A stretch of DNA of 64,000 nt from Roseicyclus sp. (GCA_018401965.1 JAGYJU010000014.1:20790-84789), one strand, 5' to 3'. Shown: positions 1 through 8,821, counted from the first letter of the stretch. Translations and numbers: made by a program. Notes: a model not told the origin generated them from the letters alone.

Positions 1-1
1 C

Positions 2-193
2 CGGACACCGGCCTTGCTGCATTTCATCGGCAAGCCGAAACCCTGGCAGGCGCTGACAGGCCGGGAATTCGCCCGGCTACTGGGCCTGCAACAGATCGCG
101 GATCTTGGCCGCGTCCTGGCCATGCGGCGCGCCTATGCACAGGCGCGCGCCAAGGCGGCCTCGGATCTGGGCGGCGATCCGTTCCTGGTCTGA
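2..193 (+). CDS. C-terminal fragment of a glycosyltransferase family 8-like protein
   Basis: The window opens inside a reading frame whose last 63 codons are visible, ending in TGA at 191-193. Near the beginning of the fragment is LLHFIGKPKPW. An HFxGxxKPW-type motif near the C-terminus is typical of GT8 retaining glycosyltransferases (LgtC, glycogenin type), where it helps bind the nucleotide sugar. The rest is a charged, Ala/Arg-rich tail. The catalytic DxD region lies outside the window, so the family call rests on one motif. The stop is one base from the stop of the convergent Lrp-type gene. Confidence 0.45.
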   Translation, partial: RTPALLHFIGKPKPWQALTGREFARLLGLQQIADLGRVLAMRRAYAQARAKAASDLGGDPFLV

Positions 194-194
194 C

Positions 195-674
195 CTAGAC
201 CGGCAAGGCCGTGGTCTTGAACACGGTCTTGAGCGCAAAATTCGATTGCATCTGGGCCACGCCCGGCAGGCGGGCAAGGTGCTGGCGGTGGATGCGGGCG
301 AAATCTTCGCTGTCGCGGGCCACGACCTTGAGCAGGTAATCCGCCGTTCCCGCCATCAGGTGACATTCCAGCACATCGGGCACGCGGGCCACGGCCTTTT
401 CGAAGGCGTCCAGCGTTTCATCCGCCTGGCCCGACAGCTTGATCTCCACGAAAACCGTCGTCACCCGCGCGACGGATCGCGGGTTCAGCAGCGCGACGTA
501 ATCCCGGATCACCCCCGCCTGTTCCAACCGCTGCACGCGGCGGTGGCAGGCAGAGGGCGACAGGTGCACCCGTTCCGACAGCTCTGCATGGGTCATGCGG
601 CCCTGGCGCTGCAAAACCCGCAAAATGGAACGGTCCATGTCGTCGAGCGTTGCATCGCTGCGAGAATCATCCAT
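195..674 (-). CDS. Lrp/AsnC family transcriptional regulator
   Basis: A 159-residue protein with the normal Lrp/AsnC layout. Residues about 10-60 form an N-terminal winged helix-turn-helix (LDDMDRSILRVLQRQGR, then LSERVHLSPSACHRRVQRLE), followed by an RAM/AsnC ligand-binding domain from about residue 70 with the usual GTADYLLKV segment. Such proteins form octamers and respond to amino acids. It is divergent from alanine dehydrogenase across 115 bp. In many proteobacteria an AsnC-family protein in this position activates ald in response to alanine. That role is inferred here from position alone. Confidence 0.9.
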   Translation of the reverse strand: MDDSRSDATLDDMDRSILRVLQRQGRMTHAELSERVHLSPSACHRRVQRLEQAGVIRDYVALLNPRSVARVTTVFVEIKLSGQADETLDAFEKAVARVPDVLECHLMAGTADYLLKVVARDSEDFARIHRQHLARLPGVAQMQSNFALKTVFKTTALPV

Positions 675-789
675 GATTTGGCCCTTTTGCGCGTGTTTCG
701 TGCAAGTTGATGCAGAAATTCGGGCGAAAGATCAAAGCAATTCCACGGGGCGAGGCGCATCATGCGCGCAACGCACACCGGAGGATCCC

Positions 790-1908
790 ATGCTGATTGG
801 CTGCCCGAAAGAAATCAAACCACAAGAATACCGCGTCGGCCTGACGCCTGCCGCCGCCCATGAGGCGGTGTTGCGCGGCCATGGCGTGATCGTGGAAACC
901 GGTGCCGGTTTAGGGGCCGGGTTCGACGATGACAGCTACCGCGCCGCCGGCGCGGACATCGTGACCACCGCCGCCGATGTCTTTGCCCGCGCCGATATGG
1001 TGGTCAAGGTCAAGGAACCGCAGGCGGTGGAACGCGCGCAATTGCGGCGCGGCCAGATCCTCTTCACCTACCTGCACCTTGCCCCCGACCCCGACCAGAC
1101 CCGCGATCTACTGGCCTCTGGCGTGACCGCCATCGCCTATGAAACGGTAACCGATGCGGCAGGCACCCTGCCCCTGCTGGCACCGATGTCAGAGGTGGCG
1201 GGCCGGCTTGCGCCACAGGTCGGCGCCTGGGCGCTGCAAAAGGCCAATGGTGGGCGCGGCGTGCTCTTGGGCGGTGTGCCGGGCGTCGGCCCCGCCGAGG
1301 TCGTGGTGATCGGCGGCGGCGTGGTTGGCACGCAGGCCGCGCGGATCGCGGCCGGGATGGGGGCCGATGTCACGGTTCTGGATCGGTCCCTGCCGCGTCT
1401 GCGCTACCTCGATGACGTGTATCGCGGCGCTTTCAAGACCCGGTATGCCAGCACGGAAGCCACCGCCGACCTGATCACGCGCGCCGACATGGTGATCGGC
1501 GCAGTCCTGATCCCGGGTGCGGCCGCCCCCAAGCTCGTGACGCGCGCCCAGTTGACGACGATGAAACCCGGCGCGGTGATTGTCGATGTCGCCATCGACC
1601 AGGGCGGGTGTTTCGAAACCTCGCGGGCGACCACCCACCAGGATCCGATCTACGAAGTGGATGGCATCGTGCACTACTGCGTCGCCAACATGCCGGGTGC
1701 GGTGGCGCGCAGTTCCACGCTCGCGCTGGGAAATGCGACCATGCCCTACATGCTGGCCTTGGCCGGCAAGGGCTGGCGGCGGGCCTGCCTCGACGATGCG
1801 GGGCTGATGGCGGGGCTGAACACCCATGACGGGCAATTGACCAATGCCGCCGTTGGCGCAGCACTTGGGCTTGTGGCCGTGGACCCGGCGGATATCGCCG
1901 CCGCCTGA
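790..1908 (+). CDS. ald: Alanine dehydrogenase
   Basis: A 372-residue protein, the usual length for Ald. It catalyses reversible oxidative deamination of L-alanine to pyruvate and ammonia with NAD+. The N-terminus [20 protein letters not shown] contains the family signature with the pyruvate-binding Arg. A Rossmann fold follows around residue 170 ([20 protein letters not shown]). [19 protein letters not shown] and [11 protein letters not shown] are conserved C-terminal blocks. The frame is open further upstream, but the ATG at 790 has GGAG a few bases before it and gives the family N-terminus. The divergent Lrp-type gene is the likely regulator. Confidence 0.96.
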   Translation: MLIGCPKEIKPQEYRVGLTPAAAHEAVLRGHGVIVETGAGLGAGFDDDSYRAAGADIVTTAADVFARADMVVKVKEPQAVERAQLRRGQILFTYLHLAPDPDQTRDLLASGVTAIAYETVTDAAGTLPLLAPMSEVAGRLAPQVGAWALQKANGGRGVLLGGVPGVGPAEVVVIGGGVVGTQAARIAAGMGADVTVLDRSLPRLRYLDDVYRGAFKTRYASTEATADLITRADMVIGAVLIPGAAAPKLVTRAQLTTMKPGAVIVDVAIDQGGCFETSRATTHQDPIYEVDGIVHYCVANMPGAVARSSTLALGNATMPYMLALAGKGWRRACLDDAGLMAGLNTHDGQLTNAAVGAALGLVAVDPADIAAA

Positions 1909-1968
1909 CGACGGAACGGCAGCGGGCGGGCGTGTAACGGGGCGTATCTTGTAAAGGAGCCCCCGTTC

Positions 1969-2565
1969 ATGTCCGCCCGTTCACCCTATTGGCTTTGGGC
2001 CTTGCTGGCCCTGCCGGCTCTCGGCTTCAGTTACGAGGCCAGCACCGCCGCCGATCCGCGCGTGTTTCACACGCTCTTGCACCCCACGGGCGAGATGTCG
2101 GCGCGGCTTTTGATCATCACGCTGTTGGCAAGCCCGCTTGCGCTGCTCTTCAAGGGGTGGCGTGGCCCGGCTTGGCTGAAAAAGAACCGCCGATACCTCG
2201 GCGTGGCCAGTTTCGGCTACGCCGCCTTGCACACGATCTTTTACGGGATCGACACCGGTTCACTGTCCAGCATTCTGGGACAGCTGGACAAAACAGAGAT
2301 CTGGACGGGCTGGATCGCTTTCGGCGTTTTCGTCCCGCTGGCCCTGACCTCCATGGATCGGGCGCAACGCATGATGGGGCGCCACTGGAAAACCCTGCAG
2401 CGCGCAACCTATCTTGCCGCGGTCTTTACCCTTTTGCATTGGGCCGCATTGGAAGACTGGGCGCATCCGGCGGCGGCCATCGTGCATTTCGGGCCGCTTG
2501 CCCTGCTGGAGGGATACAGGGTCTGGTACTGGTACCTGCGCGACCGCAGGCGCGCGCTTGCCTGA
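1969..2565 (+). CDS. msrQ: MsrQ/YedZ-like ferric reductase-type haem membrane protein
   Basis: A 198-residue integral membrane protein with about five to six hydrophobic segments of the ferric-reductase-like transmembrane family. MsrQ (YedZ) is the haem b subunit that passes quinone-derived electrons to periplasmic MsrP for repair of oxidised methionine. Candidate haem ligands are His88 (AALHTIFY), His157 (TLLHWAAL) and His173 (IVHFGPL). Length fits MsrQ (about 200). AAAGGAG precedes the ATG. No msrP is next to it, although the two are often paired, so the partner is either elsewhere or the protein serves another acceptor. Confidence 0.75.
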   Translation: MSARSPYWLWALLALPALGFSYEASTAADPRVFHTLLHPTGEMSARLLIITLLASPLALLFKGWRGPAWLKKNRRYLGVASFGYAALHTIFYGIDTGSLSSILGQLDKTEIWTGWIAFGVFVPLALTSMDRAQRMMGRHWKTLQRATYLAAVFTLLHWAALEDWAHPAAAIVHFGPLALLEGYRVWYWYLRDRRRALA

Positions 2566-2581
2566 TCCATCCGTCACAGGC

Positions 2582-2620
2582 AAAAAGGCCCGCCAGGAAA
2601 GAGAGGCGGGCCTGTCTTTT
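2582..2620. terminator. Bidirectional intrinsic terminator between msrQ-like gene and mscL
   Basis: A 9-bp perfect stem (2586-2594 with 2605-2613, AGGCCCGCC/GGCGGGCCT) has a 10-nt loop. On the plus strand it is followed by GTCTTTT. On the minus strand the A-run at 2582-2586 supplies the U-tract. It sits between two convergent genes, so it probably ends both transcripts. Confidence 0.8.
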
Positions 2621-2636
2621 CGGTGCAACGGGCCAA

Positions 2637-3070
2637 TCAGCCCTTTTTCAGGGCATCGCGGATTTCCAGCAGCACCTCGAGTTCGGTCGGGCCTTGGGGG
2701 CCGGCTCTTCGACAGGGGCAGCTTCCGCTTCTTTCCGTGCAGCTTCCTTGATGCGGTTGACCATCTTGACCAACATGAACACGACAAAGGCCACGATCAG
2801 GAAATTGATCACCGCCATGACGAAATTTCCGATGGCGAAAACCGGCGCACCGGCATCTTGGGCGGCGCCAAGCGAGGCATAGGTCTCGCCGTTCAGCGCG
2901 TAGAACCAGCCCGAGAAATCGATCCCGCCGGTGATCAGCGCGATGATCGGATTGATCAGGTCGCCGACCATGGAGCTGACGATGGCGGTGAAGGCCGCGC
3001 CGATGATGATGCCCACGGCCATGTCAACGACATTGCCCCGCGCGATGAAATCCTTGAACTCGTTGATCAT
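2637..3070 (-). CDS. mscL: Large-conductance mechanosensitive channel MscL (frameshifted near the 3' end)
   Basis: MscL is the homopentameric inner-membrane safety valve that opens under hypo-osmotic shock. The ATG at 3070 gives the canonical N-terminus [22 protein letters not shown]1 covers residues about 15-45 and TM2 follows [20 protein letters not shown]. The frame as written ends at 2648 with a non-family tail ([12 protein letters not shown]). Shifting frame at the five-C run (minus strand, 2696-2700) restores [16 protein letters not shown], the usual MscL C-terminal helix, ending at 2637. One C seems to be missing. An in-frame GTG at 3100 would add ten residues with no homology support. 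Confidence 0.85.
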
Positions 3071-3211
3071 GGGTTGGTCTGCCTGTTGTTGTCCCGACAC
3101 GGCATGCCCCGGGGGGCACGCATGGTGTCAGGTGAACCCCAAAGCGGTTTCAAGAGCAAGCAACTATCGCGCGCAGGATGCAACTTTCGATCCTACCACG
3201 CTGGCCCCGGA

Positions 3212-3658
3212 TCAGCCTGGCAAACGGCCCGTCAAAACGTAGCGCAGGATCTGGGCGACCTGCCCGGGTGCGTCGCAAACGGCAAGGGCGGCGGCGTGCA
3301 CTTCCTTCAGGGCGTGCTGATGATCGGGCATCGATACCACGATCAGCGGTTTGCCAAGGGCCGCCGCATAGCCCGCATCGAAGGCGGCGTTCCACTGGCG
3401 GTATTTTTCACCAAAGCGGACGACGACGAGATCGGCGGTTTCGATCGCATGGCGGGTGCGGATCGCGTTGAGCTTGGCGCCCTTGTGATCGTGCCAGAAT
3501 TTGTCGGGCTCTGCCCCGAGGATCGCAACCCCGCAGTCATCACTGGCGGCATGATCCGTGACCGGGGCGGTGAAGGAGACATCCAGCCCCTCGGCCGCCC
3601 GTTCGATCTCGTCACGCCAATCGGTATGGATTTCGCCAGACAGGTAAACGGTCAGCAT
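3212..3658 (-). CDS. ytoQ: YtoQ family protein (nucleoside 2-deoxyribosyltransferase-like)
   Basis: A 148-residue protein starting MLTVYLSGEIHTDWRDEIER. It matches the small YtoQ family, a branch of the nucleoside 2-deoxyribosyltransferase fold. Visible family blocks are the N-terminal YLSGEIHTDWR, a central ADLVVVRFGEKYRQWNAAFD and LGKPLIVVSMPDHQHALKE. In related enzymes these regions bind the nucleoside, but the YtoQ substrate is not established as far as I know. The gene is preceded by two striking perfect palindromes (3683-3738) lying 25-80 bp upstream of its start. Confidence 0.8.
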   Translation of the reverse strand: MLTVYLSGEIHTDWRDEIERAAEGLDVSFTAPVTDHAASDDCGVAILGAEPDKFWHDHKGAKLNAIRTRHAIETADLVVVRFGEKYRQWNAAFDAGYAAALGKPLIVVSMPDHQHALKEVHAAALAVCDAPGQVAQILRYVLTGRLPG

Positions 3659-3682
3659 GCTGTATCCTTCCCTTGTCGGTTT

Positions 3683-3738
3683 GGCCCGAATTTTCGTACG
3701 AAAATTCGGGCCCTGCGATTATTCGTACGAATAATCGC
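3683..3738. repeat. Two adjacent perfect palindromes sharing a TTCGTACGAA core
   Basis: Palindrome 1 covers 3683-3712: 30 bp, perfectly self-complementary, centred between 3697 and 3698. Palindrome 2 covers 3715-3738: 24 bp, also perfect, centred between 3726 and 3727. The centres are 29 bp apart. Both contain TTCGTACGAA, but their outer arms differ. Neither has an unpaired loop. They fill the whole gap between the pheT stop (3740) and the ytoQ leader. They could be paired operators for a dimeric regulator, a terminator structure for pheT, or copies of a dispersed repeat. Confidence 0.85.
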
Positions 3739-3739
3739 C

Positions 3740-6148
3740 TTAGCTCCGCAACGTTCCACCAGAGGCTTTCGCAACCTTGTCGACGATCTTCGCCGCGACC
3801 GCCTCGATCTCTTCCTCGGTCAGGGTCTTGTCGCGCGGCTGCAAGCGCACGGTCAGGGCAATGGATTTCCGCCCTTCGCCCAGCGATCCGCCGATGAATT
3901 CGTCAAAAACGCGCACCTCTTCGATCAGGATCTTGTCGGCACCCGTGGCGGCATTGACCAGGACGGACGCCTCCACCCCCGCCTCGACGACAAAGGCGAA
4001 ATCGCGCTCGACCGCCTGGTAATCCGACATGGCCACCGCGCCCCGGCTGGCGCTGGCGGCTTTGGGCATCGGCACCTCTTGCGGGAACAGGGTAAAGGCC
4101 ATGGCAGGGCCCTTGACATCCATGGCCTTGAGCACGCGGGGATGCAGTTCACCAAAGATGCCCAGCACCTTTTTCGGGCCAAGGCAGATCACGCCATGCC
4201 GCCCCGGATGCCACCAGCCGGGGCCGTCGCGCAGGATCTGCACCTTGGCGGGCGCGCCCATCGCGGCCAGCACCGCCTCGGCATCGGCCTTGATGTCGAA
4301 GACATCGACCGGGCGGCGGGTGCCATGCGGGTCGCGCGGGGCGGTCTGCCCCACCAAAAGCGCCGCAACCTGAAGATGCTGGTCGCCCGGTTCACCGCCG
4401 TGAAAAGCATGGCCCAGTTCGAACAGCGCCAGGTCGGTCATGCCGCGTGCCTGGTTGCGCGCCGCCGCCTGCAACAACCCCGGCAAGAGCTGGGGGCGCA
4501 TATGGCCGAGATCGGCGGAAATCGGGTTTTCCAGCATCCTGTCATCACCACCGCCCCCGAACAGCGCGGCCGAGGCGTGATCGATGAAGGAATAGGTGAC
4601 GCATTCATTGTAGCCCAGCGCCGCCGTGGTGCGCCGGGCCGCGCGTTCGCGCAGCTGCATCGGCGTCAGCACCGGTTTGGGCACGCCCGCCATGGCGCGC
4701 GGCAGCGGCTTGGGTTCAAGCTTGGTCAGCGACGAAATCCGTGCGACTTCTTCAACAAGATCGGCCTCGCCCTGCACGTCACGCCGCCAGGACGGCACCC
4801 AGACCTCCAGCACATCACCCGCGCCAGTGGCCGAAAAGCCAAGGCTTGTCAGGATCCGGACCTGCTCGGCTTTGGGAATATCCATGCCGACCAGCGAAAT
4901 CACCCGCTTGGTGTCCAGCGGATAGCTGCGCGCGGTTTTCAGGGCCGTGCCCGCCTCGACCACGTCGGAGGCTTCGCCGCCGCACAGATCGAGGATCATC
5001 CGCGTCGCGGCCTCCAGCCCCGGCAGGGTATAGTCCGGGTCGACGCCGCGTTCGAACCGGTAGCGCGCATCGGAATGGATTTTCAGATCACGGCCCGTAT
5101 GGGCGATCTGAACCGGATCCCACCAGGCGCTTTCCAGAAATACGGTCACCGTATCCTCGGTGCAGCCGGTGTCTTCGCCGCCCATGATGCCCGCAAGGCT
5201 TTCGGGGCCGCGATCGTCGGAAATCAACACATGGCCCGGCCGCGCCTCGTAGGTCCTGTCATCCAGCGCCAGCAGCGTTTCGCCGCCCTTGGCGCGGTGG
5301 ACACGCAAACCGCCCTGCATCTTGTCCACGTCGAACACGTGCAACGGGCGGTTCATATCATAGGTGAAGAAGTTGGTCACATCGACCAGCGCCGAGATCG
5401 GGCGCAACCCGATGGCGCGCAGCCGGTCCTGCAACCATGCGGGGCTGGGGCCATTCTTGACGCCGCGGATCACGCGGCCCGCGAAATGCGGCGCCACATC
5501 CAGCGTGTCGGGATCGATGGTCACCGATACGGGGCAAGGAAAGCTGCCCACCACCGGCTGGGGATCATGGGGTTTGAGCGTGCCGAGACCGCGCGCCGCC
5601 AGATCGCGGGCGATGCCATGGATGCCCAGCGCATCCTGCCGGTTGGGGGTGATCGCGATCTCGATCACCGGGTCGACGCGGGCCGGGTCGTTGACCGCAA
5701 GCCAATCGGTGAATTTCTGGCCCACCTCGCCCGAGGGCAATTCGATGATGCCGCCATGTTCGTCCGACAGTTCCAGTTCGCGTTCGGAAGCCATCATGCC
5801 ATGGCTTTCGACGCCGCGGATCTTGCCCACCGACAGGGTCGTATCGATGCCCGGCACGTAATCGCCGGGCTTGGCCAGCACCACGGTGATGCCCGCCCGC
5901 GCATTGGGCGCGCCGCAGACGATCTGTTTCACGCCCTCGTCGGTGTCGACCATGCAGACGCGCAGCCGGTCGGCATCGGGGTGCTGTTCGGCGGATTGGA
6001 TGCGCGCGATGGTAAAGGATGACAGCCGCGCGGCGCGATCTTCGACGCCTTCGACCTCAAGGCCCAGGTCGGTCAGCGCCTCGGTGATCTCGTCAAGGGT
6101 GGCCTCGGTGTCGAGGTGGGTCTTGAGCCAGGAGAGGGTGAATTTCAT
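3740..6148 (-). CDS. pheT: Phenylalanine--tRNA ligase beta subunit
   Basis: An 802-residue protein, normal for bacterial PheT. It pairs with PheS as an (alpha-beta)2 enzyme that charges tRNA-Phe. The start at 6148 gives MKFTLSWLKTHLDTEATLDE, the standard N-terminus. The frame stays open 41 codons further upstream but without homology. In order are a tRNA-binding OB domain (residues about 40-150, QIVCGAPNARAGITVVLAKPG), the B3/B4 editing region, B5 domains, the catalytic-like core and a C-terminal anticodon-binding FDX-ACB domain (VERDFAFVVE). It is transcribed with pheS across a 147-bp gap. The stop abuts the double palindrome. Confidence 0.97.
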   Translation of the reverse strand: MKFTLSWLKTHLDTEATLDEITEALTDLGLEVEGVEDRAARLSSFTIARIQSAEQHPDADRLRVCMVDTDEGVKQIVCGAPNARAGITVVLAKPGDYVPGIDTTLSVGKIRGVESHGMMASERELELSDEHGGIIELPSGEVGQKFTDWLAVNDPARVDPVIEIAITPNRQDALGIHGIARDLAARGLGTLKPHDPQPVVGSFPCPVSVTIDPDTLDVAPHFAGRVIRGVKNGPSPAWLQDRLRAIGLRPISALVDVTNFFTYDMNRPLHVFDVDKMQGGLRVHRAKGGETLLALDDRTYEARPGHVLISDDRGPESLAGIMGGEDTGCTEDTVTVFLESAWWDPVQIAHTGRDLKIHSDARYRFERGVDPDYTLPGLEAATRMILDLCGGEASDVVEAGTALKTARSYPLDTKRVISLVGMDIPKAEQVRILTSLGFSATGAGDVLEVWVPSWRRDVQGEADLVEEVARISSLTKLEPKPLPRAMAGVPKPVLTPMQLRERAARRTTAALGYNECVTYSFIDHASAALFGGGGDDRMLENPISADLGHMRPQLLPGLLQAAARNQARGMTDLALFELGHAFHGGEPGDQHLQVAALLVGQTAPRDPHGTRRPVDVFDIKADAEAVLAAMGAPAKVQILRDGPGWWHPGRHGVICLGPKKVLGIFGELHPRVLKAMDVKGPAMAFTLFPQEVPMPKAASASRGAVAMSDYQAVERDFAFVVEAGVEASVLVNAATGADKILIEEVRVFDEFIGGSLGEGRKSIALTVRLQPRDKTLTEEEIEAVAAKIVDKVAKASGGTLRS

Positions 6149-6208
6149 CGGTGCGGCTCCGTCGCGGGGGTTGCCCGGGGTTCTAACGCCTCTGTGCGCG
6201 GTGTCTAC

Positions 6209-6284
6209 GGGGGAAAGGGGGATTGGTGGTGGGGATGGTTGGGGGTGGTGGGCGGATCGCCCACCTTGCACAGGGCTATCCGCC
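6209..6284. other. G-rich tract and alternative hairpins in the pheS-pheT gap
   Basis: The plus strand from 6209 to 6252 has five G-runs of three or more (6209-6213, 6217-6221, 6231-6234, 6241-6245, 6250-6252). An 8-bp perfect hairpin with a GAT loop covers 6247-6265. Its left arm partly overlaps 6251-6257, which can instead pair with 6278-6284 (GGCGGAT/ATCCGCC). The two pairings exclude each other. No U-tract follows. In the pheST mRNA the tract is C-rich. Function unknown. Confidence 0.5.
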
Positions 6285-6295
6285 GACCCGACGGG

Positions 6296-7369
6296 TCACA
6301 CCCCCGAATGCACCGCCGGCACCTGCAAGGCGCTGAAGCCGTAATGGCGCAGCCAGCGCAAATCTGAATCGAAAAACGCCCGCAGATCGGGGATGCCGTA
6401 TTTCAGCATCGCGATGCGGTCGATGCCCATGCCGAAGGCAAAACCCTGCCATTGCGACGGGTCAACGCCCGCGGCCTGCAAGACCTTGGGGTGCACCATG
6501 CCCGACCCAAGAACCTCGAGCCAATCATTGCCTTCGCCCACTTTCACGGTGCCGCCTTCCCAGCTGCACTGGATATCGACCTCGGCCGAGGGTTCGGTGA
6601 AGGGGAAATGCGAGGCGCGGAAGCGCGTGCGCACATTGGTCCCGAAATAGGCGGAAAAGAACGATTCCAGCACCCATTTCAGGTTGGCCATGGAAATATC
6701 ACGATCAATCGCCAGCCCCTCGACCTGATGGAACATGGGCGTGTGGGTCTGGTCGTAATCGGCGCGGTAGACGCGGCCCGGCGCGATGATGCGGGTGGGG
6801 GCGCCATGGGCCTCCATGTAGCGGATCTGCACCGGGCTGGTGTGGGTGCGCAGCACATGCGGCGGGCGGTCGTCGCCGGGCGCGCGATGGGTATAGAACG
6901 TGTCCATCTCGGCCCGCGCCGGGTGGTGGCCGGGGATGTTGAGCGCGTCGAAATTATACCAATCGGTTTCAACCTGCGGGCCTTCGGCCACGGCAAAGCC
7001 CATGTCAGCGAAGATCGCGGTCACTTCCTCGGTGACCTGCGACACCGGATGGATCGTGCCCATGCGGCGGTGGCGGGCGGGCAGCGACACGTCGAGCCAT
7101 TCGGCCCGCAGCCGCGCATCCAGCGCCGCATCGCCAAGCGCCGCCTTTTTCGCGGCAAGCGCGGTTGTCACCTCATCCTTCAAGGCATTCAGCGCGGGGC
7201 CTGCAACCTGCCGGTCCTCGGCGGACATGCCGCCCAGTTCGCGCATCTTGAGGCTGATTTCACCCTTTTTGCCAAGGGCGGCCACACGCAGATCTTCCAG
7301 CGCGGTTTCATCCGCCGCCGCGCCGATCCGCGCCAGCCAATCCGATTTAAGCTGATCCCAACCGTCCAT
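6296..7369 (-). CDS. pheS: Phenylalanine--tRNA ligase alpha subunit
   Basis: A 357-residue protein and the catalytic subunit of phenylalanyl-tRNA synthetase. It has an N-terminal coiled-coil arm (residues 1-90) and a class II core with motif 2 ([10 protein letters not shown] followed by [21 protein letters not shown]) and motif 3 ([20 protein letters not shown]). The start at 7369 ([15 protein letters not shown]) fits the family. The frame is open 21 codons further but with no homology. It precedes pheT on the same strand. Confidence 0.97.
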   Translation of the reverse strand: MDGWDQLKSDWLARIGAAADETALEDLRVAALGKKGEISLKMRELGGMSAEDRQVAGPALNALKDEVTTALAAKKAALGDAALDARLRAEWLDVSLPARHRRMGTIHPVSQVTEEVTAIFADMGFAVAEGPQVETDWYNFDALNIPGHHPARAEMDTFYTHRAPGDDRPPHVLRTHTSPVQIRYMEAHGAPTRIIAPGRVYRADYDQTHTPMFHQVEGLAIDRDISMANLKWVLESFFSAYFGTNVRTRFRASHFPFTEPSAEVDIQCSWEGGTVKVGEGNDWLEVLGSGMVHPKVLQAAGVDPSQWQGFAFGMGIDRIAMLKYGIPDLRAFFDSDLRWLRHYGFSALQVPAVHSGV

Positions 7370-7441
7370 GATCCGCGCCTTTTCTGCCCGTCCGTTCGCG
7401 CCCTGACCTATCACCAAACCCCCGGATTGCAAGCCGGGGTG

Positions 7442-8173
7442 TCAGGTGCCGTCCTTGCCGGCAAAGGCGGATTTGCGGCCCCGCAGTTCCAGCGCGCGGC
7501 GCGACAGCTGCACCTTGCCGTTCTGGGCATAAACCGTGGCGGGCGGATCGGCCTGGGTGCGTTTTTCGGCCACGACGATGGAATCGTAGACGCGGAGGGA
7601 ATGCAGCTCGCGCGCGATGGGATCGAAGGGGAACAGCGCATCCTGATCGGTGTACCAGCTGTGCATCCGGTCGATCAGGCGCTTGGAATATTCGATGAAA
7701 CTCGCCTCGTTGCGGTAGCCGCCACCGAAACCCGGCCAATAGGAGGTGTGGCAATCTTCGACGATATACAGCCCGGCCTCGGCCAGCTGCGGCCAGAGGT
7801 TTTCGAAACTGGCGACCTGGTGGGCGCAGATATGGCTGCCGTCATCGAGGATCACGTCGAAAGGGCCATATTTGGCCGCCAGATCGGCCAGAAACGCGGG
7901 ATCGGCCTGGTTGCCGATGGCGACGGTGGTGCCCGGTTCGGCCAGCCTGGCGCATGCGGCGTCGATATCGACGAAGGTCAGCCGCGAGCCTTCGGCAAAA
8001 AAGGCTTTCCACATCGGGATGGAGCCGCCCTTGAACACGCCGATTTCGAGAAAGGACACCGGGCGCGACCGGAACCGGGTCAATTCGCGGGTGTAGATGT
8101 CGAAATAATGCGCCCATTTCGACAAGAGCCGGTCATCGGTGGTCTTGAGGTAATCGGAAAAGAAGCCGGACAT
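7442..8173 (-). CDS. Class I SAM-dependent methyltransferase (MycE/macrolide O-methyltransferase-like)
   Basis: A 243-residue protein. The SAM-binding motif I is SFLEIGVFKGGSIPMWKAFF (residues about 40-59), followed by LTFVDID and an acidic FDVILDDGSHICAH block. That combination, with YIVEDCHTSYWPGFGGG, is typical of methyltransferases related to the sugar O-methyltransferases of macrolide pathways (MycE type), which bind a metal through DDGSH-like residues. There are no neighbouring polyketide or sugar genes, so the substrate is unknown. It could act on a surface polysaccharide. It lies between rplT and pheS on the same strand but has terminators on its upstream side. Confidence 0.75.
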   Translation of the reverse strand: MSGFFSDYLKTTDDRLLSKWAHYFDIYTRELTRFRSRPVSFLEIGVFKGGSIPMWKAFFAEGSRLTFVDIDAACARLAEPGTTVAIGNQADPAFLADLAAKYGPFDVILDDGSHICAHQVASFENLWPQLAEAGLYIVEDCHTSYWPGFGGGYRNEASFIEYSKRLIDRMHSWYTDQDALFPFDPIARELHSLRVYDSIVVAEKRTQADPPATVYAQNGKVQLSRRALELRGRKSAFAGKDGT

Positions 8174-8190
8174 ACGCGCCTCGTGACATG

Positions 8191-8225
8191 AAAAAATCCC
8201 GCCGGACTGTTGCCCGGCGGGATTT
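8191..8225 (-). terminator. Intrinsic terminator after rplT
   Basis: A 12-bp perfect stem (8194-8205 with 8214-8225, AAATCCCGCCGG/CCGGCGGGATTT) with an 8-nt loop. The A-run at 8191-8196 becomes a U-tract on the minus strand. It lies 24 nt past the rplT stop and separates the ribosomal protein operon from the methyltransferase gene. Confidence 0.85.
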
Positions 8226-8248
8226 GAAACTCAACCCTGATGCGCGGA

Positions 8249-8608
8249 TCAGAGTGCTGCGCGCGCCTGTGCCACGATCGCGCCGAAGGCGTCGGGTTCG
8301 TGGATGGCCAGATCGGCCAGAACCTTGCGGTCAACCTCGATGCCGGCAAGCGCCAGGCCGTTGATGAAGCGCGAATAGGTCATATCGGCGTCAAACGCGC
8401 GGACGGCGGCGTTGATCCGCTGGATCCACAGCGCGCGGAACTGCCGCTTGCGGACCTTGCGGTCGCGCGTGGCGTATTGGTTGGCCTTGTCGACGGCCTG
8501 CGTTGCCGTGCGGAAATTGCGCGAGCGAGAGCCGTAATAGCCTTTGGCCGCGTCAAGAACCTTCTTGTGGCGGCGATGGGTGACTGTTCCACCTTTGGTG
8601 CGGGACAT
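8249..8608 (-). CDS. rplT: 50S ribosomal protein L20
   Basis: A 119-residue basic protein starting [20 protein letters not shown], with the L20 blocks [20 protein letters not shown] and [26 protein letters not shown]20 binds 23S rRNA early in 50S assembly. It lies 12 bp after rpmI on the same strand, the standard rpmI-rplT pair. infC, which often comes first in this operon, is not adjacent here. Confidence 0.98.
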   Translation of the reverse strand: MSRTKGGTVTHRRHKKVLDAAKGYYGSRSRNFRTATQAVDKANQYATRDRKVRKRQFRALWIQRINAAVRAFDADMTYSRFINGLALAGIEVDRKVLADLAIHEPDAFGAIVAQARAAL

Positions 8609-8620
8609 AGTGCGGCCTCC

Positions 8621-8821
8621 TTAGCGGTCGTAGGGCATGTAGGACTTGACGATCTTCGCATCCTGGGGCGACAGAGTCGTCGTCCCGCGTGCGGTGCGGA
8701 TGAACTTGGTCGTCCGCTTGATCATCCCGTGCCGCTTGCCGGCCTGTCCCGCCACCACTTTACCGGTGGCCGTGACTTTGAAACGCTTTTTGGCGCTCGA
8801 CTTTGTCTTCATCTTCGGCAT
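8621..8821 (-). CDS. rpmI: 50S ribosomal protein L35
   Basis: A 66-residue basic protein starting [20 protein letters not shown], the L35 signature, and ending [10 protein letters not shown]. It is the first gene of the rpmI-rplT operon. The 188-bp leader upstream (8822-9009) should hold the promoter, but I see no convincing -35/-10 pair in it. Confidence 0.98.
   Translation of the reverse strand: MPKMKTKSSAKKRFKVTATGKVVAGQAGKRHGMIKRTTKFIRTARGTTTLSPQDAKIVKSYMPYDR

Noticed and set aside
2414..6022. A 1202-codon plus-strand frame opposite pheT
   Set aside because: It is antisense to a clearly conserved PheT. The frame is open because of high GC and third-position bias, and its product is Arg/His/Gly-rich with no family motif.
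7420..7439. CCCCGG/CCGGGG hairpin between the methyltransferase gene and pheS as a terminator
   Set aside because: Only a 6-bp stem and no proper U-tract on the minus strand, so too weak to annotate.
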